From the NCBI GenBank assembly GCA_910589035.1, contig CAJUSI010000009.1, positions 1 to 64,000 of the forward strand: a stretch of 64,000 nt of DNA. Direction: 5' to 3'. The notes under the pieces are model-generated. The model was not told the origin of the DNA. It made no database searches and saw only the letters and a list, made by a program, of their open reading frames with translations. The stretch's first letter is position 1; every line of letters begins with the position of its first letter. This stretch comes from an uncultured Acetatifactor sp. (GTDB lineage Bacteria; Bacillota; Clostridia; Lachnospirales; Lachnospiraceae). Made by a program: the position numbers and the translations under genes. Below are positions 42,064-50,393 of this stretch, one piece after another.

Positions 42064-43926
42064 TTACCGGGGCTGCGCCATTTCAAATTTCTCATAAGGA
42101 ACAATTACATCCAGTCCTCCGGAAGCGTAGCAGGTCATTTCATATGCGTCGAAATGAATTCCGATGCCTTCCGGAGTCAGGAAAAATCGGCCTTCCTGCA
42201 GAAGAATGGCTTCCCAGTCCTCCCCGGCAGTACCCCATTCCGCCCGTGCCTCCACATAGGGACCGATAATGGCCTTGATTTCCGATTCCGTATTCTTTAC
42301 CACATCTGTGATTTGCAGCTGTTCGCCTGTGGCGCGGCTGAATACATATTCCACGGCGCCGTGCATTCCATGTGCGGCGCCCTGCCAGTACACATACCAA
42401 TATTCGCCGAGGCCGATATAATTGTCGTCAATATAGTTGACAGAGAAATGAGCACTGTATTCCACTATCGTGCCGCTGTTCCATTCAGCTTCCGGCCATT
42501 CCGAAGAGGCGGCATTCCGCACAATTTCTTTCAGTTCTTCCATATGACTGTTTTCCGCTTCATACAGGTTCTCCAGAAACTGATTGATTCTGGCTGCGGC
42601 AGCCGTTTGCTCCGTCATAGATACTTTTGTCATGGAAAAACAGCCGTGAACGCCGCTTTCGTTGGCAGTAAAAGTGGTGTCAAAAGTTTCGCTGACACTG
42701 ATATCGTGGATGGGGTTATCATAATAGACATAAACCAGTTCCGGCAGATAGTCGGAGTCTTTTTTCAGGCGGATACGATATACGGCGCTGTCCCCCTGAT
42801 GCAGTCTGTTGTAATACAGGTAAGTGCCGTCATAGTAGAAAAAATCCAGACTGTCGGCGGATAGAGAGGACATGGGCCGCCGGATGTCATAAAGTACCCG
42901 GTCGCTTGTTCCGTTCCAGTTCAGGCGTTCCAGCCGGAAGGAATCCTCGTCATATCTTCGATTTACATAGTACATGCCTTCTTTATCCCAGAAATTTATG
43001 CCATTGCATGCCAGCTCCCCAATTTCAGTCACAGATTCGGGGTTATCCAGACTGGCGGCATACCAGATGTCTTTGTCCTGCATATAGACCAGCGCCTCAT
43101 TGGTCAGAAAGAAATACCCGGAGGAAGCCGGATCGGCCAGCGGAAATTCTTCCATTTCGCCGGACTCAGGGATAATACGATAAAGTCTGCCTTCATCGTC
43201 GGTGACAAAGGCGTATCCGAAATGTGTCATACAGGACGCAAGATTGGGCAGGGCGCGATATTTATACGTCTGGCAGGCATCCGAACAGCCATCCGGAAGC
43301 AGACCGTAAAGTGTCTCGCTGATATGGACGGTCTCCGCTGTTCCGTCCTTTGTGATTCGGAAAAAGAGATTCTCCTCCGCTGTGCCGTATGAATCGGTGA
43401 GATACAGAATATCTTCATAGAAATTCATTCTATAGTCCGAATGTTCCCGGACAGAAATATCTTCCGCCAGAAGAAGCCTGTCCGAACCGTCGCATTTCAT
43501 GCGCAGAAGGCTGGATTTGGCGCCGTCCAGATAGTCGACTTCCCTTTTTTCAAGAAAATAAATAGATTCGTCCCGGATGCAGAAGCAGCCATCCTGAAAA
43601 GATACTGCTTCATAAAGAACTTCTGCTTCCAGTGTATGGATATTGATTCTGCACAGCTGTCTGCCCCAGTAGCCGTAAATCCAGCCGGCGGCCATCTGGG
43701 TACTGCTGCCGGTATCATCTCTGAACCATGGCACACTGCCGAAGACGGAAGGCTTCGGCGGGAGGCTTTTTTCCTGGAAGGGCGTCTCGGTGCTGCCTTT
43801 GGACTGTAATTGCGCATTTTGTGCATGTCCGGAGATAGGACTTCTATCCTGGACGCTGCATGCTGTCAGGGTGAGCAGCAACAGGAGGAAGGCGGCCGGA
43901 ATCAAATGATTGTATTTTCGTGTCAT
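42064..43926 (-). CDS. large lipoprotein: beta-propeller-like domain plus DUF3298-like C-terminus
   Basis: The 620-residue protein has a signal peptide ending in the lipobox LTAC (near residues 20-23). From about 50 to 420 there are repeating segments such as GWIYGYWGRQLCRINIHT, SIYFLEKREVDY and DIWYAASLDN, which look like the DUF5050-type propeller repeats of Firmicutes. From about 440 the sequence (YIGLGEYWYVYWQGAAHGM, VFSRATGEQLQITDVV) resembles DUF3298, the outer domain found in RsiV-type proteins. The start follows GAGGT. It is divergent from the Rpn-like gene. Role unknown; a surface sensor or binding protein is inferred. Confidence 0.78.
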   Translation of the reverse strand: MTRKYNHLIPAAFLLLLLTLTACSVQDRSPISGHAQNAQLQSKGSTETPFQEKSLPPKPSVFGSVPWFRDDTGSSTQMAAGWIYGYWGRQLCRINIHTLEAEVLYEAVSFQDGCFCIRDESIYFLEKREVDYLDGAKSSLLRMKCDGSDRLLLAEDISVREHSDYRMNFYEDILYLTDSYGTAEENLFFRITKDGTAETVHISETLYGLLPDGCSDACQTYKYRALPNLASCMTHFGYAFVTDDEGRLYRIIPESGEMEEFPLADPASSGYFFLTNEALVYMQDKDIWYAASLDNPESVTEIGELACNGINFWDKEGMYYVNRRYDEDSFRLERLNWNGTSDRVLYDIRRPMSSLSADSLDFFYYDGTYLYYNRLHQGDSAVYRIRLKKDSDYLPELVYVYYDNPIHDISVSETFDTTFTANESGVHGCFSMTKVSMTEQTAAAARINQFLENLYEAENSHMEELKEIVRNAASSEWPEAEWNSGTIVEYSAHFSVNYIDDNYIGLGEYWYVYWQGAAHGMHGAVEYVFSRATGEQLQITDVVKNTESEIKAIIGPYVEARAEWGTAGEDWEAILLQEGRFFLTPEGIGIHFDAYEMTCYASGGLDVIVPYEKFEMAQPR

Positions 43927-44118
43927 GGACAGGGACCTCGATTTCTCTTTCTAAATCTCGTTTCTTTTCGGAATGGCAGAGCAGAATTTTCGTATACAAA
44001 GCCTGTTTACCTGTGTTTCTGTTCAGAATATCATGTAAGAGCATATATTTTGCATCATTTTTGCTGAGTTTACTAAATAATCCGATAAAATTCCCCCAAT
44101 TTATAACAATAAAATCGG

Positions 44119-44147
44119 TTGAAATTCCCGTTTCGTTATGGTAGAGT
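44119..44147 (+). promoter_or_regulatory. candidate promoter of the Rpn-like gene
   Basis: TTGAAA (44119-44124), a 17-base spacer and TAGAGT (44142-44147). The 353 bases between the divergent genes (43927-44279) are AT-rich and hold no gene; this is the best promoter match in them. The -10 is poor. Confidence 0.35.
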
Positions 44148-44279
44148 ATTATTAAGCAATGATTTCAGATTTTTCTTTTACGTCTTTATAAATCTTTTTT
44201 TCGAAATGAACTCCTTGCTTACGATCCTAAAACCATGCAGGGAGAAAAGATTCTTCCTGCCGACAGAAAGGAAGAAACT

Positions 44280-45230
44280 ATGACGGAAACGTATTTGGCG
44301 CAGGCTGTTTCGGCTGCGGATGAATCAGGCTCCTATGACACGAATGCGAAATTTTTGCTGGCGGATAAGCAGATATTGGCGCGGATTCTGAAGTATGCGG
44401 TGAGTGAATTTCAGGATATGGAGTTGAAGGATATCATATCCTGTATCAGTGAAGAGATAGAGGTGGGGACGCGGCCGGTGGATCCGGGCCTTTCGAACCT
44501 GGGCCGTATCATGGAGAGTAATGCGGAAGACAATGTGCCGGGGGAAGGAAGAATCTACTATGATATCCGCTTTAGTGCCTGGCACAAAGGGATGGAAATG
44601 AAATTTCTGATCAATGTGGAAGCCCAGCGCTCCACGGACCCCGGAAAGCTGGGATATCATCTGGAAAACCGGATTCTGTATTATCTGGCGAGGATGGTAT
44701 CCGCCCAGAAGCAGACGGAGTTTTTCCATAGCGATTTTGACAGCCTGAAGAGGGTGCGGAGCATATGGATCTGTATGGACTGTGGGAAGGACGGGGATTC
44801 TATCGAGGAGATCGGTCTTGTGCGCAGGGCTGTTTTTGGGGGGAACGGGGAAACTGAGGAGATTGACCTGATGAAAGGCATCATTATTCATGTCAGAAAA
44901 GGGGAAAATCTTGAGGAATCCCGAAATATATTAATTTCTATGTTGGAGAAGCTGTTTTCCGGTATGGGAGCAGAAGAAAAGAAGCAGGTTTTGACGGCGA
45001 AATATGGAATGGTTATGACAGTCGAATTGGAAAGGAGGATGCGGGTCATGTGTAACCTGTCGGAAGGGATTTTTGAGGAGGGAATAGAGAAAGGAATAGA
45101 TCAGCAGCTTGCAAAACAGATCCGGATTAAGATTGGCAAGGGAAAAACGGTATCGCAGATTGCAGAGGAATTAGAAGAGACAGAGGAACGAATTGAAACG
45201 CTGATGGAGAAGATGGGAATTAAACTGTAG
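44280..45230 (+). CDS. Rpn family / PD-(D/E)XK nuclease-type protein
   Basis: The 316-residue protein has the layout of Rpn recombination-promoting nucleases and related PDDEXK putative transposases. An N-terminal nuclease core shows DIRFSAWHKGMEMKFLINVE-type strands (near residues 95-120, with the E of NVEAQ in the usual place), then YHLENRILYYLARM. The C-terminal tail contains GIFEEGIEKGIDQQ and ends in a small helix-turn-helix-like segment (KTVSQIAEELEETEERI). GGAAGAAAC precedes the ATG. A long inverted repeat follows the stop. Rpn proteins are linked to DNA exchange or phage defence in other bacteria; no role can be fixed here. Confidence 0.75.
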   Translation: MTETYLAQAVSAADESGSYDTNAKFLLADKQILARILKYAVSEFQDMELKDIISCISEEIEVGTRPVDPGLSNLGRIMESNAEDNVPGEGRIYYDIRFSAWHKGMEMKFLINVEAQRSTDPGKLGYHLENRILYYLARMVSAQKQTEFFHSDFDSLKRVRSIWICMDCGKDGDSIEEIGLVRRAVFGGNGETEEIDLMKGIIIHVRKGENLEESRNILISMLEKLFSGMGAEEKKQVLTAKYGMVMTVELERRMRVMCNLSEGIFEEGIEKGIDQQLAKQIRIKIGKGKTVSQIAEELEETEERIETLMEKMGIKL

Positions 45231-45251
45231 ATCATGACAGGATTATTATAC

Positions 45252-45306
45252 ATAACCGAAAAGAACACCTTCAAGCTTTATTCCTGGAAGTGTTCTTTTC
45301 GGTTAT
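45252..45306. terminator. 20-bp inverted repeat behind the Rpn-like gene
   Basis: ATAACCGAAAAGAACACCTTC (first 20 bases shown shorter as ATAACCGAAAAGAACAC) at 45252 pairs with GAAGTGTTCTTTTCGGTTAT at 45287-45306, one base bulged. GGGTCTTTTTC follows. It can act as a terminator. The arms are long enough to also suggest an element end. Confidence 0.7.
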
Positions 45307-45419
45307 GGGTCTTTTTCACAGACCCTGGATTCAGAGCATTAAACAATTATTTTTAATTTCCATTACCCGTGAAAAGTAATTTTGCAGTAAAGTCTTTACA
45401 CCCATGGTTCCTGATGAAC

Positions 45420-45448
45420 TTGTATTTTTTACCTGTCAGGAATATAAT
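45420..45448 (+). promoter_or_regulatory. sigma-A promoter of the MoxR operon
   Basis: TTGTAT (45420-45425), a 17-base spacer and a perfect TATAAT (45443-45448), about 120 bases before the MoxR start. ATTCTATTAT palindromic repeats lie just downstream of it. Confidence 0.6.
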
Positions 45449-45459
45449 ATTATCCAAGA

Positions 45460-45504
45460 CAGGATTCTATTATCTGAATTAGAATCAAAGAGATGATTCT
45501 ATTA
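45460..45504. repeat. ATTCTATTAT repeats in the MoxR operon leader
   Basis: CAGGATTCTATTAT (45460-45473) is identical to the right arm of the palindrome at 8784-8797. GATTCTATTATC recurs at 45494, and AGAATC (about 45481) lies between as an inverted half. The sites follow the -10 box closely, a good place for a repressor. Confidence 0.65.
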
Positions 45505-45568
45505 TCAAAATTATATAAAAATAGAAAAGCAAAATCAAAATTCAAAGCAGAAACGGAGAGAAAGATCC

Positions 45569-46717
45569 ATGGCACAGGAATTCATAAAGCCTCCGGTAGA
45601 GATAAGATATCGGGAGGAACTGGAAGCACTGAAAAATACGGATGAGGGGAAAAGGCCGGAAAACTGGCAGATGTCACCAAAAGCGGTTCGGACCTTTATC
45701 CTGGGAAGCCAGCGCCCAATCGTCCATGAAGGAAAAGAATACATAATAGGAAAGAAATACTTCGGCAACGACGCCCTGGTGGAGCGCTGCATCGTGACCC
45801 TGGCGGGAAACCGGGGCCTGATGCTGGTGGGAGAGCCCGGCACGGCAAAGACCATGCTCTCGGAGCTGCTCTCCGCCGCCATCAGCGGCGTAAGCACCAA
45901 CACCATTCAGGGTACCGCCGGAACCACGGAGGATATGATCAAATACTCCTGGAACTATGCCCTGCTTCTGGCAAAAGGCCCCGGCAGAGAGGCCCTGGTG
46001 CCCTCCCCCCTGTATGTGGGCATGGAAAAGGGAATCCTCACCAGGTTCGAAGAGATTACCAGAACCCCGGCGGAAATCCAGGACAGCCTGATCAGCGTCC
46101 TGAGCGATAAGGTTTTAAACGTGCCGGAGCTTGGGGATAACGGCTTCCTCTTTGCAAAGCCCGGCTTCAATGTAATCGGTACGGCGAATACCCGGGACAA
46201 GGGCGTCAACGAGATGAGCAGCGCCCTGAAACGACGCTTTAATTTCGAGACTGTGATGCCGGTCCGGGAGGCTGCCATGGAGAAGCGGATTATTATAAAC
46301 GAGGTAAACAAACTGGCTCAGGAAAACCATATCGATGTCCGGGCGGACGAAAATGTGGCGGAAATCCTGGCTTCCACCTACCATGAGCTTCGGGAGGGCG
46401 TCTCCTCCTACGGGCACCGCATCGACAAGCCTTCGGCGGTGATGAGCACGGCGGAGGCCGTATCGGTCTACTATCAGGCCATGATCACGGGCTACTACTA
46501 TGGGGACGGGACCCTTAGCATGGACAGCCTGGTACAGAACCTGGTGGGAGCGGTTGCCAAAGAAAATATGGAGGGAAGACGCTCCGGGGAGGGAGGCCGC
46601 TCCGGAGACGACCTGGAGAAGGTAAAAGAGTATTTTAATACCGTCATTCGTGACAAGAGCAGCAAAGAGGGTGGATTATGGAAAGAATATTACGAAGCGA
46701 GGAAATGGCTGAGATAA
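45569..46717 (+). CDS. MoxR-type AAA+ ATPase (YehL-like), first gene of a five-gene system
   Basis: The 382-residue protein has Walker A GEPGTAKT at residues 88-95, a Walker B region GILTRFEEITRTP in which the usual DE is replaced by EE, sensor 1 in IGTANTRDKG and an arginine finger in ALKRRFNF. MoxR ATPases act as hexameric chaperones together with von Willebrand A partners (known examples: RavA-ViaA, CbbQ-CbbO). A vWA protein is encoded two genes downstream. Length and company match Escherichia coli YehL. The next gene overlaps its end by 40 bases, so translation is coupled. Confidence 0.92.
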   Translation: MAQEFIKPPVEIRYREELEALKNTDEGKRPENWQMSPKAVRTFILGSQRPIVHEGKEYIIGKKYFGNDALVERCIVTLAGNRGLMLVGEPGTAKTMLSELLSAAISGVSTNTIQGTAGTTEDMIKYSWNYALLLAKGPGREALVPSPLYVGMEKGILTRFEEITRTPAEIQDSLISVLSDKVLNVPELGDNGFLFAKPGFNVIGTANTRDKGVNEMSSALKRRFNFETVMPVREAAMEKRIIINEVNKLAQENHIDVRADENVAEILASTYHELREGVSSYGHRIDKPSAVMSTAEAVSVYYQAMITGYYYGDGTLSMDSLVQNLVGAVAKENMEGRRSGEGGRSGDDLEKVKEYFNTVIRDKSSKEGGLWKEYYEARKWLR

Positions 46718-49197
46718 TCCTGCTTCCCGTGCGTCACCACAGCCCGGCCTGCGCTTTCCACATAGGGAGAACCATCGAAGCCCTGCGCCCCTCCGTAATT
46801 CTGGTGGAGGGACCGGCCAACGCCAATGCCCTGGTTCCCATGATGGTCCATGAGGAGACCAAAGCGCCCTTCGCCATCTATTATGCCTACCATGACGAGT
46901 CGGGGCGGATTTCCGGGGAAAAGGAGCATTACAAATGCTATTATCCCTTTCTGGACTATTCCCCCGAGCTGGCGGCATTCAGGGAGGGGAAAAGGCTGGG
47001 GATTCCCGCCGCATTTATAGACCTTCCCTACGGGGATATCCTGGCGGCTTCAGGGGAGGGCAGGGGGCTGAGGAAAAAGCAGGAGGAGAAGAGCAATTAC
47101 AACGATGACTATCTGCTGTCCCGCAACGATTATCTGAAACGGCTCTGTGAGAAGACGGGCCTGCGCAGCTTTGATGAATTCTGGGAAAAATACTTTGAGC
47201 TAAACGGAATCGCCCGGGAGAGCGAAAAGTGGTTCGATGATCTTCTTGCCTACTGCCGCCTGGCGCGGGAGAATACTCCGCCGGAAGCGCTGGAGGAGGA
47301 CGGATGCCTTGCCAGGGAGAGCTTTATGGCGGAGCGCATCAGGGAGTACGCTTCCCGGGAGGCCGGCGGTGAGGGCAGAGTACTGGTGGTCACGGGGGGC
47401 TTTCACACGCCGGGGCTGAAAGCATTGTTTGAGGAAAGCGCGCCGGGGAAGCGGAAAACGGAGTCGGTGACGGAATCTCAGCCGGATAACCGTGAAGCAA
47501 AACCAGCCGGGAAGCCGGAAACGGAGCCGGTCGGGGAATCTCAGCCCGGGAAGCCGGAAACGGAGCCGGCCGGGGGAGTCCTTCCCGGAAAGCCGGCATG
47601 GAAACAGGAAATGGTGCCCGAAAAGGACCAGGGAGTCTATCTCATGCCCTATTCCATGGAGGCGGCGGACGCCCTGAACGGCTATGCCAGCGGCATGCCC
47701 TTTACCGGCTTTTATCAGAAAATCTGGGAGGGACTGGCGCAGACGGACACTCCCTATGAGGAGGCGGTGCTGGACATGATCGTGGCCTCAGGGAAGGAGA
47801 CCAGGAGAAAGGAAGGGTATCTCTCCACCTATGACGAGATCTGCGCCTGCGCCATGGCGAAGGATCTCGCGGGACTTCGGGGCAAGAGGGAGCCGGGGGC
47901 CTACGAGCTCCTGGATGCAGTGCTCTCCTGCTTTGTGAAGGGGGAATACAATATGGCCACGGACACTCCCCTGCGCATTCTGAAAAAGAGAATGACCGGG
48001 AACGCCGTGGGTGCCCTGTGCAGCCAGGCGGATATGCCACCCATTATCCATGACTTTGAAGCCCAATGCAGGAAATTCGGCATAAAGACCGGCTCCACCC
48101 TGGACACGGAGAGCACTTTATCCGTTTTTTCCAATAAAAAGCACCGGCAGATCAGTATGTTCTTTCACCGCATGGGATACCTGAGGACCGCGTTCGCAAG
48201 GAAGGTGAAGGGGCCCAATCTGCAGCTGAAAAAGGACAGGAACCTGATGCGGGAGATCTGGAAATATAAATGGAATATACAGGTAAATTCTGCCCTGATC
48301 GATGTATCCGTCTACGGCGCTACCCTGGAGGAGGCTGCGGCAGGACTTGTGAAGGAAGAATTGAAAAAAGAGCTGAAGGCGAAGGAAAGCGCCCTTCTTC
48401 TGACGCAGGTGTTTGAGATGGGACTGGAAGAACAGATGCAGCCGGTTTTTGACAGAGTGCATGAGCTGATGATGGGGGACACGGAATTCTCCTCCCTGGC
48501 TGAGGCTCTGAAATCCCTGCTTATGATGGAGGAGCTAGGGGGCCTGTACGGCTCCCGGCTGGATTTCGGCCGGCTGATTCATTTGGGCTGCCGGAAGCTG
48601 ATCACACTCCTGCCTTCCATGACCGGAATCAAGGACGAGGACCTGAATTCCTGCATGAACGCCCTGAAGCTTCTGTACCAGATTACCGGCCGGGAGAGAG
48701 AAGGCTTTGGACAGGAGAGGGAGGCATATTTTGAGGCTCTGCAGAAGATGATACGGGACGGAGGAATACATGCGGGATTGAACGGATGTATTCACGGTAT
48801 CCTGTATGGAAGCGCAAGGGAGACTGCGGGTCAGGTAGAGGGAATCTGCAGGGGGTATCTTGGCGGAACCAGGGAACAGCTGCTGCAGACGGCACAGTTT
48901 TTCAGGGGATTGTTTTTTACCGCCAGGGATCTGGTGTTTATCGGAGAGCAGTTTGCCAGGATGCTGGACGAATTTTACGGACAGGTATCCGAGGCGGAAT
49001 TTATGGAGCTGCTGCCCGAACTGCGCATGGCATTTACTTATTTTACCCCCAGGGAGACTGACCGGATCGCTGCCATGGCGGCGGACCTCCACGGGAAAAC
49101 CGCCGGGGATATCCTGGAGAGGAAGGAGATTCTTCCGGAGTGGTATTCTTACGGGAAGGAAACGGACGAATACATAAGGAGCAGAAAACATGGCTGA
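46678..49197 (+). CDS. DUF5682 family protein (YehM-like)
   Basis: The 839-residue protein starts with ILLPVRHHSPACAFHIG and SVILVEGPANANALVP (residues 13-55), the DUF5682 hallmark. Near 225-250 it has MAERIREYASREAG followed by VLVVTGGFHTPGLKA. A strand-Glu start and a later GxxH are also seen in TraB/TIKI/EreA-like proteins (inference). A proline/glutamate-rich insertion of 13-residue repeats (GKPETEPVGESQP) lies near 270-320. The second half is helical. The start at 46678 has AGAGGGTGG upstream; an internal ATG at 46705 lacks spacing. It overlaps both neighbours, so it belongs to the complex. Confidence 0.85.
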   Translation: MERILRSEEMAEIILLPVRHHSPACAFHIGRTIEALRPSVILVEGPANANALVPMMVHEETKAPFAIYYAYHDESGRISGEKEHYKCYYPFLDYSPELAAFREGKRLGIPAAFIDLPYGDILAASGEGRGLRKKQEEKSNYNDDYLLSRNDYLKRLCEKTGLRSFDEFWEKYFELNGIARESEKWFDDLLAYCRLARENTPPEALEEDGCLARESFMAERIREYASREAGGEGRVLVVTGGFHTPGLKALFEESAPGKRKTESVTESQPDNREAKPAGKPETEPVGESQPGKPETEPAGGVLPGKPAWKQEMVPEKDQGVYLMPYSMEAADALNGYASGMPFTGFYQKIWEGLAQTDTPYEEAVLDMIVASGKETRRKEGYLSTYDEICACAMAKDLAGLRGKREPGAYELLDAVLSCFVKGEYNMATDTPLRILKKRMTGNAVGALCSQADMPPIIHDFEAQCRKFGIKTGSTLDTESTLSVFSNKKHRQISMFFHRMGYLRTAFARKVKGPNLQLKKDRNLMREIWKYKWNIQVNSALIDVSVYGATLEEAAAGLVKEELKKELKAKESALLLTQVFEMGLEEQMQPVFDRVHELMMGDTEFSSLAEALKSLLMMEELGGLYGSRLDFGRLIHLGCRKLITLLPSMTGIKDEDLNSCMNALKLLYQITGREREGFGQEREAYFEALQKMIRDGGIHAGLNGCIHGILYGSARETAGQVEGICRGYLGGTREQLLQTAQFFRGLFFTARDLVFIGEQFARMLDEFYGQVSEAEFMELLPELRMAFTYFTPRETDRIAAMAADLHGKTAGDILERKEILPEWYSYGKETDEYIRSRKHG

Positions 49198-50317
49198 CGA
49201 GCAGGAAATTTTGAACCGCTGGAGATTGGTTCTCGGAAAATATGCATCGGAGCAGATCTCCTTTTCCTCCGGTGATGTAAATTATATGGATATGGAGACA
49301 GCACTGGACTATCTCTATTCCAGGGAGTACGGGGAGGAACAGGAGATACGCAGGGAGCGGATGGGAGGAAGCGACGGTTCCCAGCTCACCGTGCCCCATT
49401 GGCTGCATCGGATCAAGAAGCTCTTTCCCAGGCGGACAGTGGAGGTGCTGGAGCGCCATGCACTGGAAAAATACGGCATGACGGAGCTTTTGACCGATCC
49501 GGAGGTGCTGCGCAGGCTGGAGCCCAACAAGGAGCTTTTAAAGACCGTGCTGGAGCTGAAGCACATGATGAAGGGCGAGGTGCTGTCCCTGGCCAGGGAG
49601 ATTGTGAGAAAGGTGGCGGAGGAGATCGCCAGGAAGCTGGAGCAGGAGGTCCGGATTTCCTTTTTCGGACAGATAAACCGCAGCGCCTCGAGCCCGGTGA
49701 AATCGGCCCGAAATCTGGATATGAGGAAAACCATCCGCATGAATCTGAAGAATTACGATACGGAGAACCGGCAGCTGATATTGAAAAATGTGTATTTCAA
49801 CTCCCGTATGAAGAAATACAACACCTGGCGGGTGATCATCTGCGTGGACGAGAGCGGCTCCATGCTGGATTCCGTCATTCACAGCGCCATCATGGCGGGC
49901 ATCTTTGCAAAGCTTCCCATGCTGGATACGAAGCTGGTGATCTTCGACACCAATGTGGTGGACTTAAGCGGTTATGTGGAGGATCCCGTGGAGACGCTGA
50001 TGAGTATTCAGCTGGGCGGCGGAACCAATATTGCGGGGGCGCTGTCCTACTGTGAGAGCCTGATCGACTTCCCCTTCCGCACCATGGTGGTGCTGGTGAC
50101 GGATCTCTATGAGGGAGGAGGATACCAGCGCCTCTACAGCACGGCAAAGGGGATTCTGGAAAGCGGCGCAAAGCTTATCGTGCTGACGGCCCTGGATATG
50201 GATGCGAATCCCAACTATGACAGAAACGCGGCGTCGCAGCTTGCGGATATGGGGGCCTTCGTGGGCGCCATGACGCCGGAGGAGCTGGCCGGATGGATCG
50301 GGAAAATGATTGTTTAG
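49190..50317 (+). CDS. von Willebrand factor A domain protein (YehP/CoxE-like)
   Basis: The 375-residue protein has a helical N-terminal half (to about residue 205) and a vWA domain with an intact metal-ion site: D220, S222 and S224 in CVDESGSM, the threonine in LGGGTNIAGAL and the aspartate in VLVTDLYEGGG. Such proteins bind target proteins through the metal and are worked on by a MoxR ATPase. It overlaps the DUF5682 gene by 8 bases. Length agrees with YehP (about 378). Confidence 0.92.
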   Translation: MADEQEILNRWRLVLGKYASEQISFSSGDVNYMDMETALDYLYSREYGEEQEIRRERMGGSDGSQLTVPHWLHRIKKLFPRRTVEVLERHALEKYGMTELLTDPEVLRRLEPNKELLKTVLELKHMMKGEVLSLAREIVRKVAEEIARKLEQEVRISFFGQINRSASSPVKSARNLDMRKTIRMNLKNYDTENRQLILKNVYFNSRMKKYNTWRVIICVDESGSMLDSVIHSAIMAGIFAKLPMLDTKLVIFDTNVVDLSGYVEDPVETLMSIQLGGGTNIAGALSYCESLIDFPFRTMVVLVTDLYEGGGYQRLYSTAKGILESGAKLIVLTALDMDANPNYDRNAASQLADMGAFVGAMTPEELAGWIGKMIV

Positions 50318-50393
50318 AACGGATGCCGTCCGGTAAAACGGACGCTGTCCGCAGGAATTTATATGCGAAAAGGCAGCCGGGTGGTGAAAGCGT

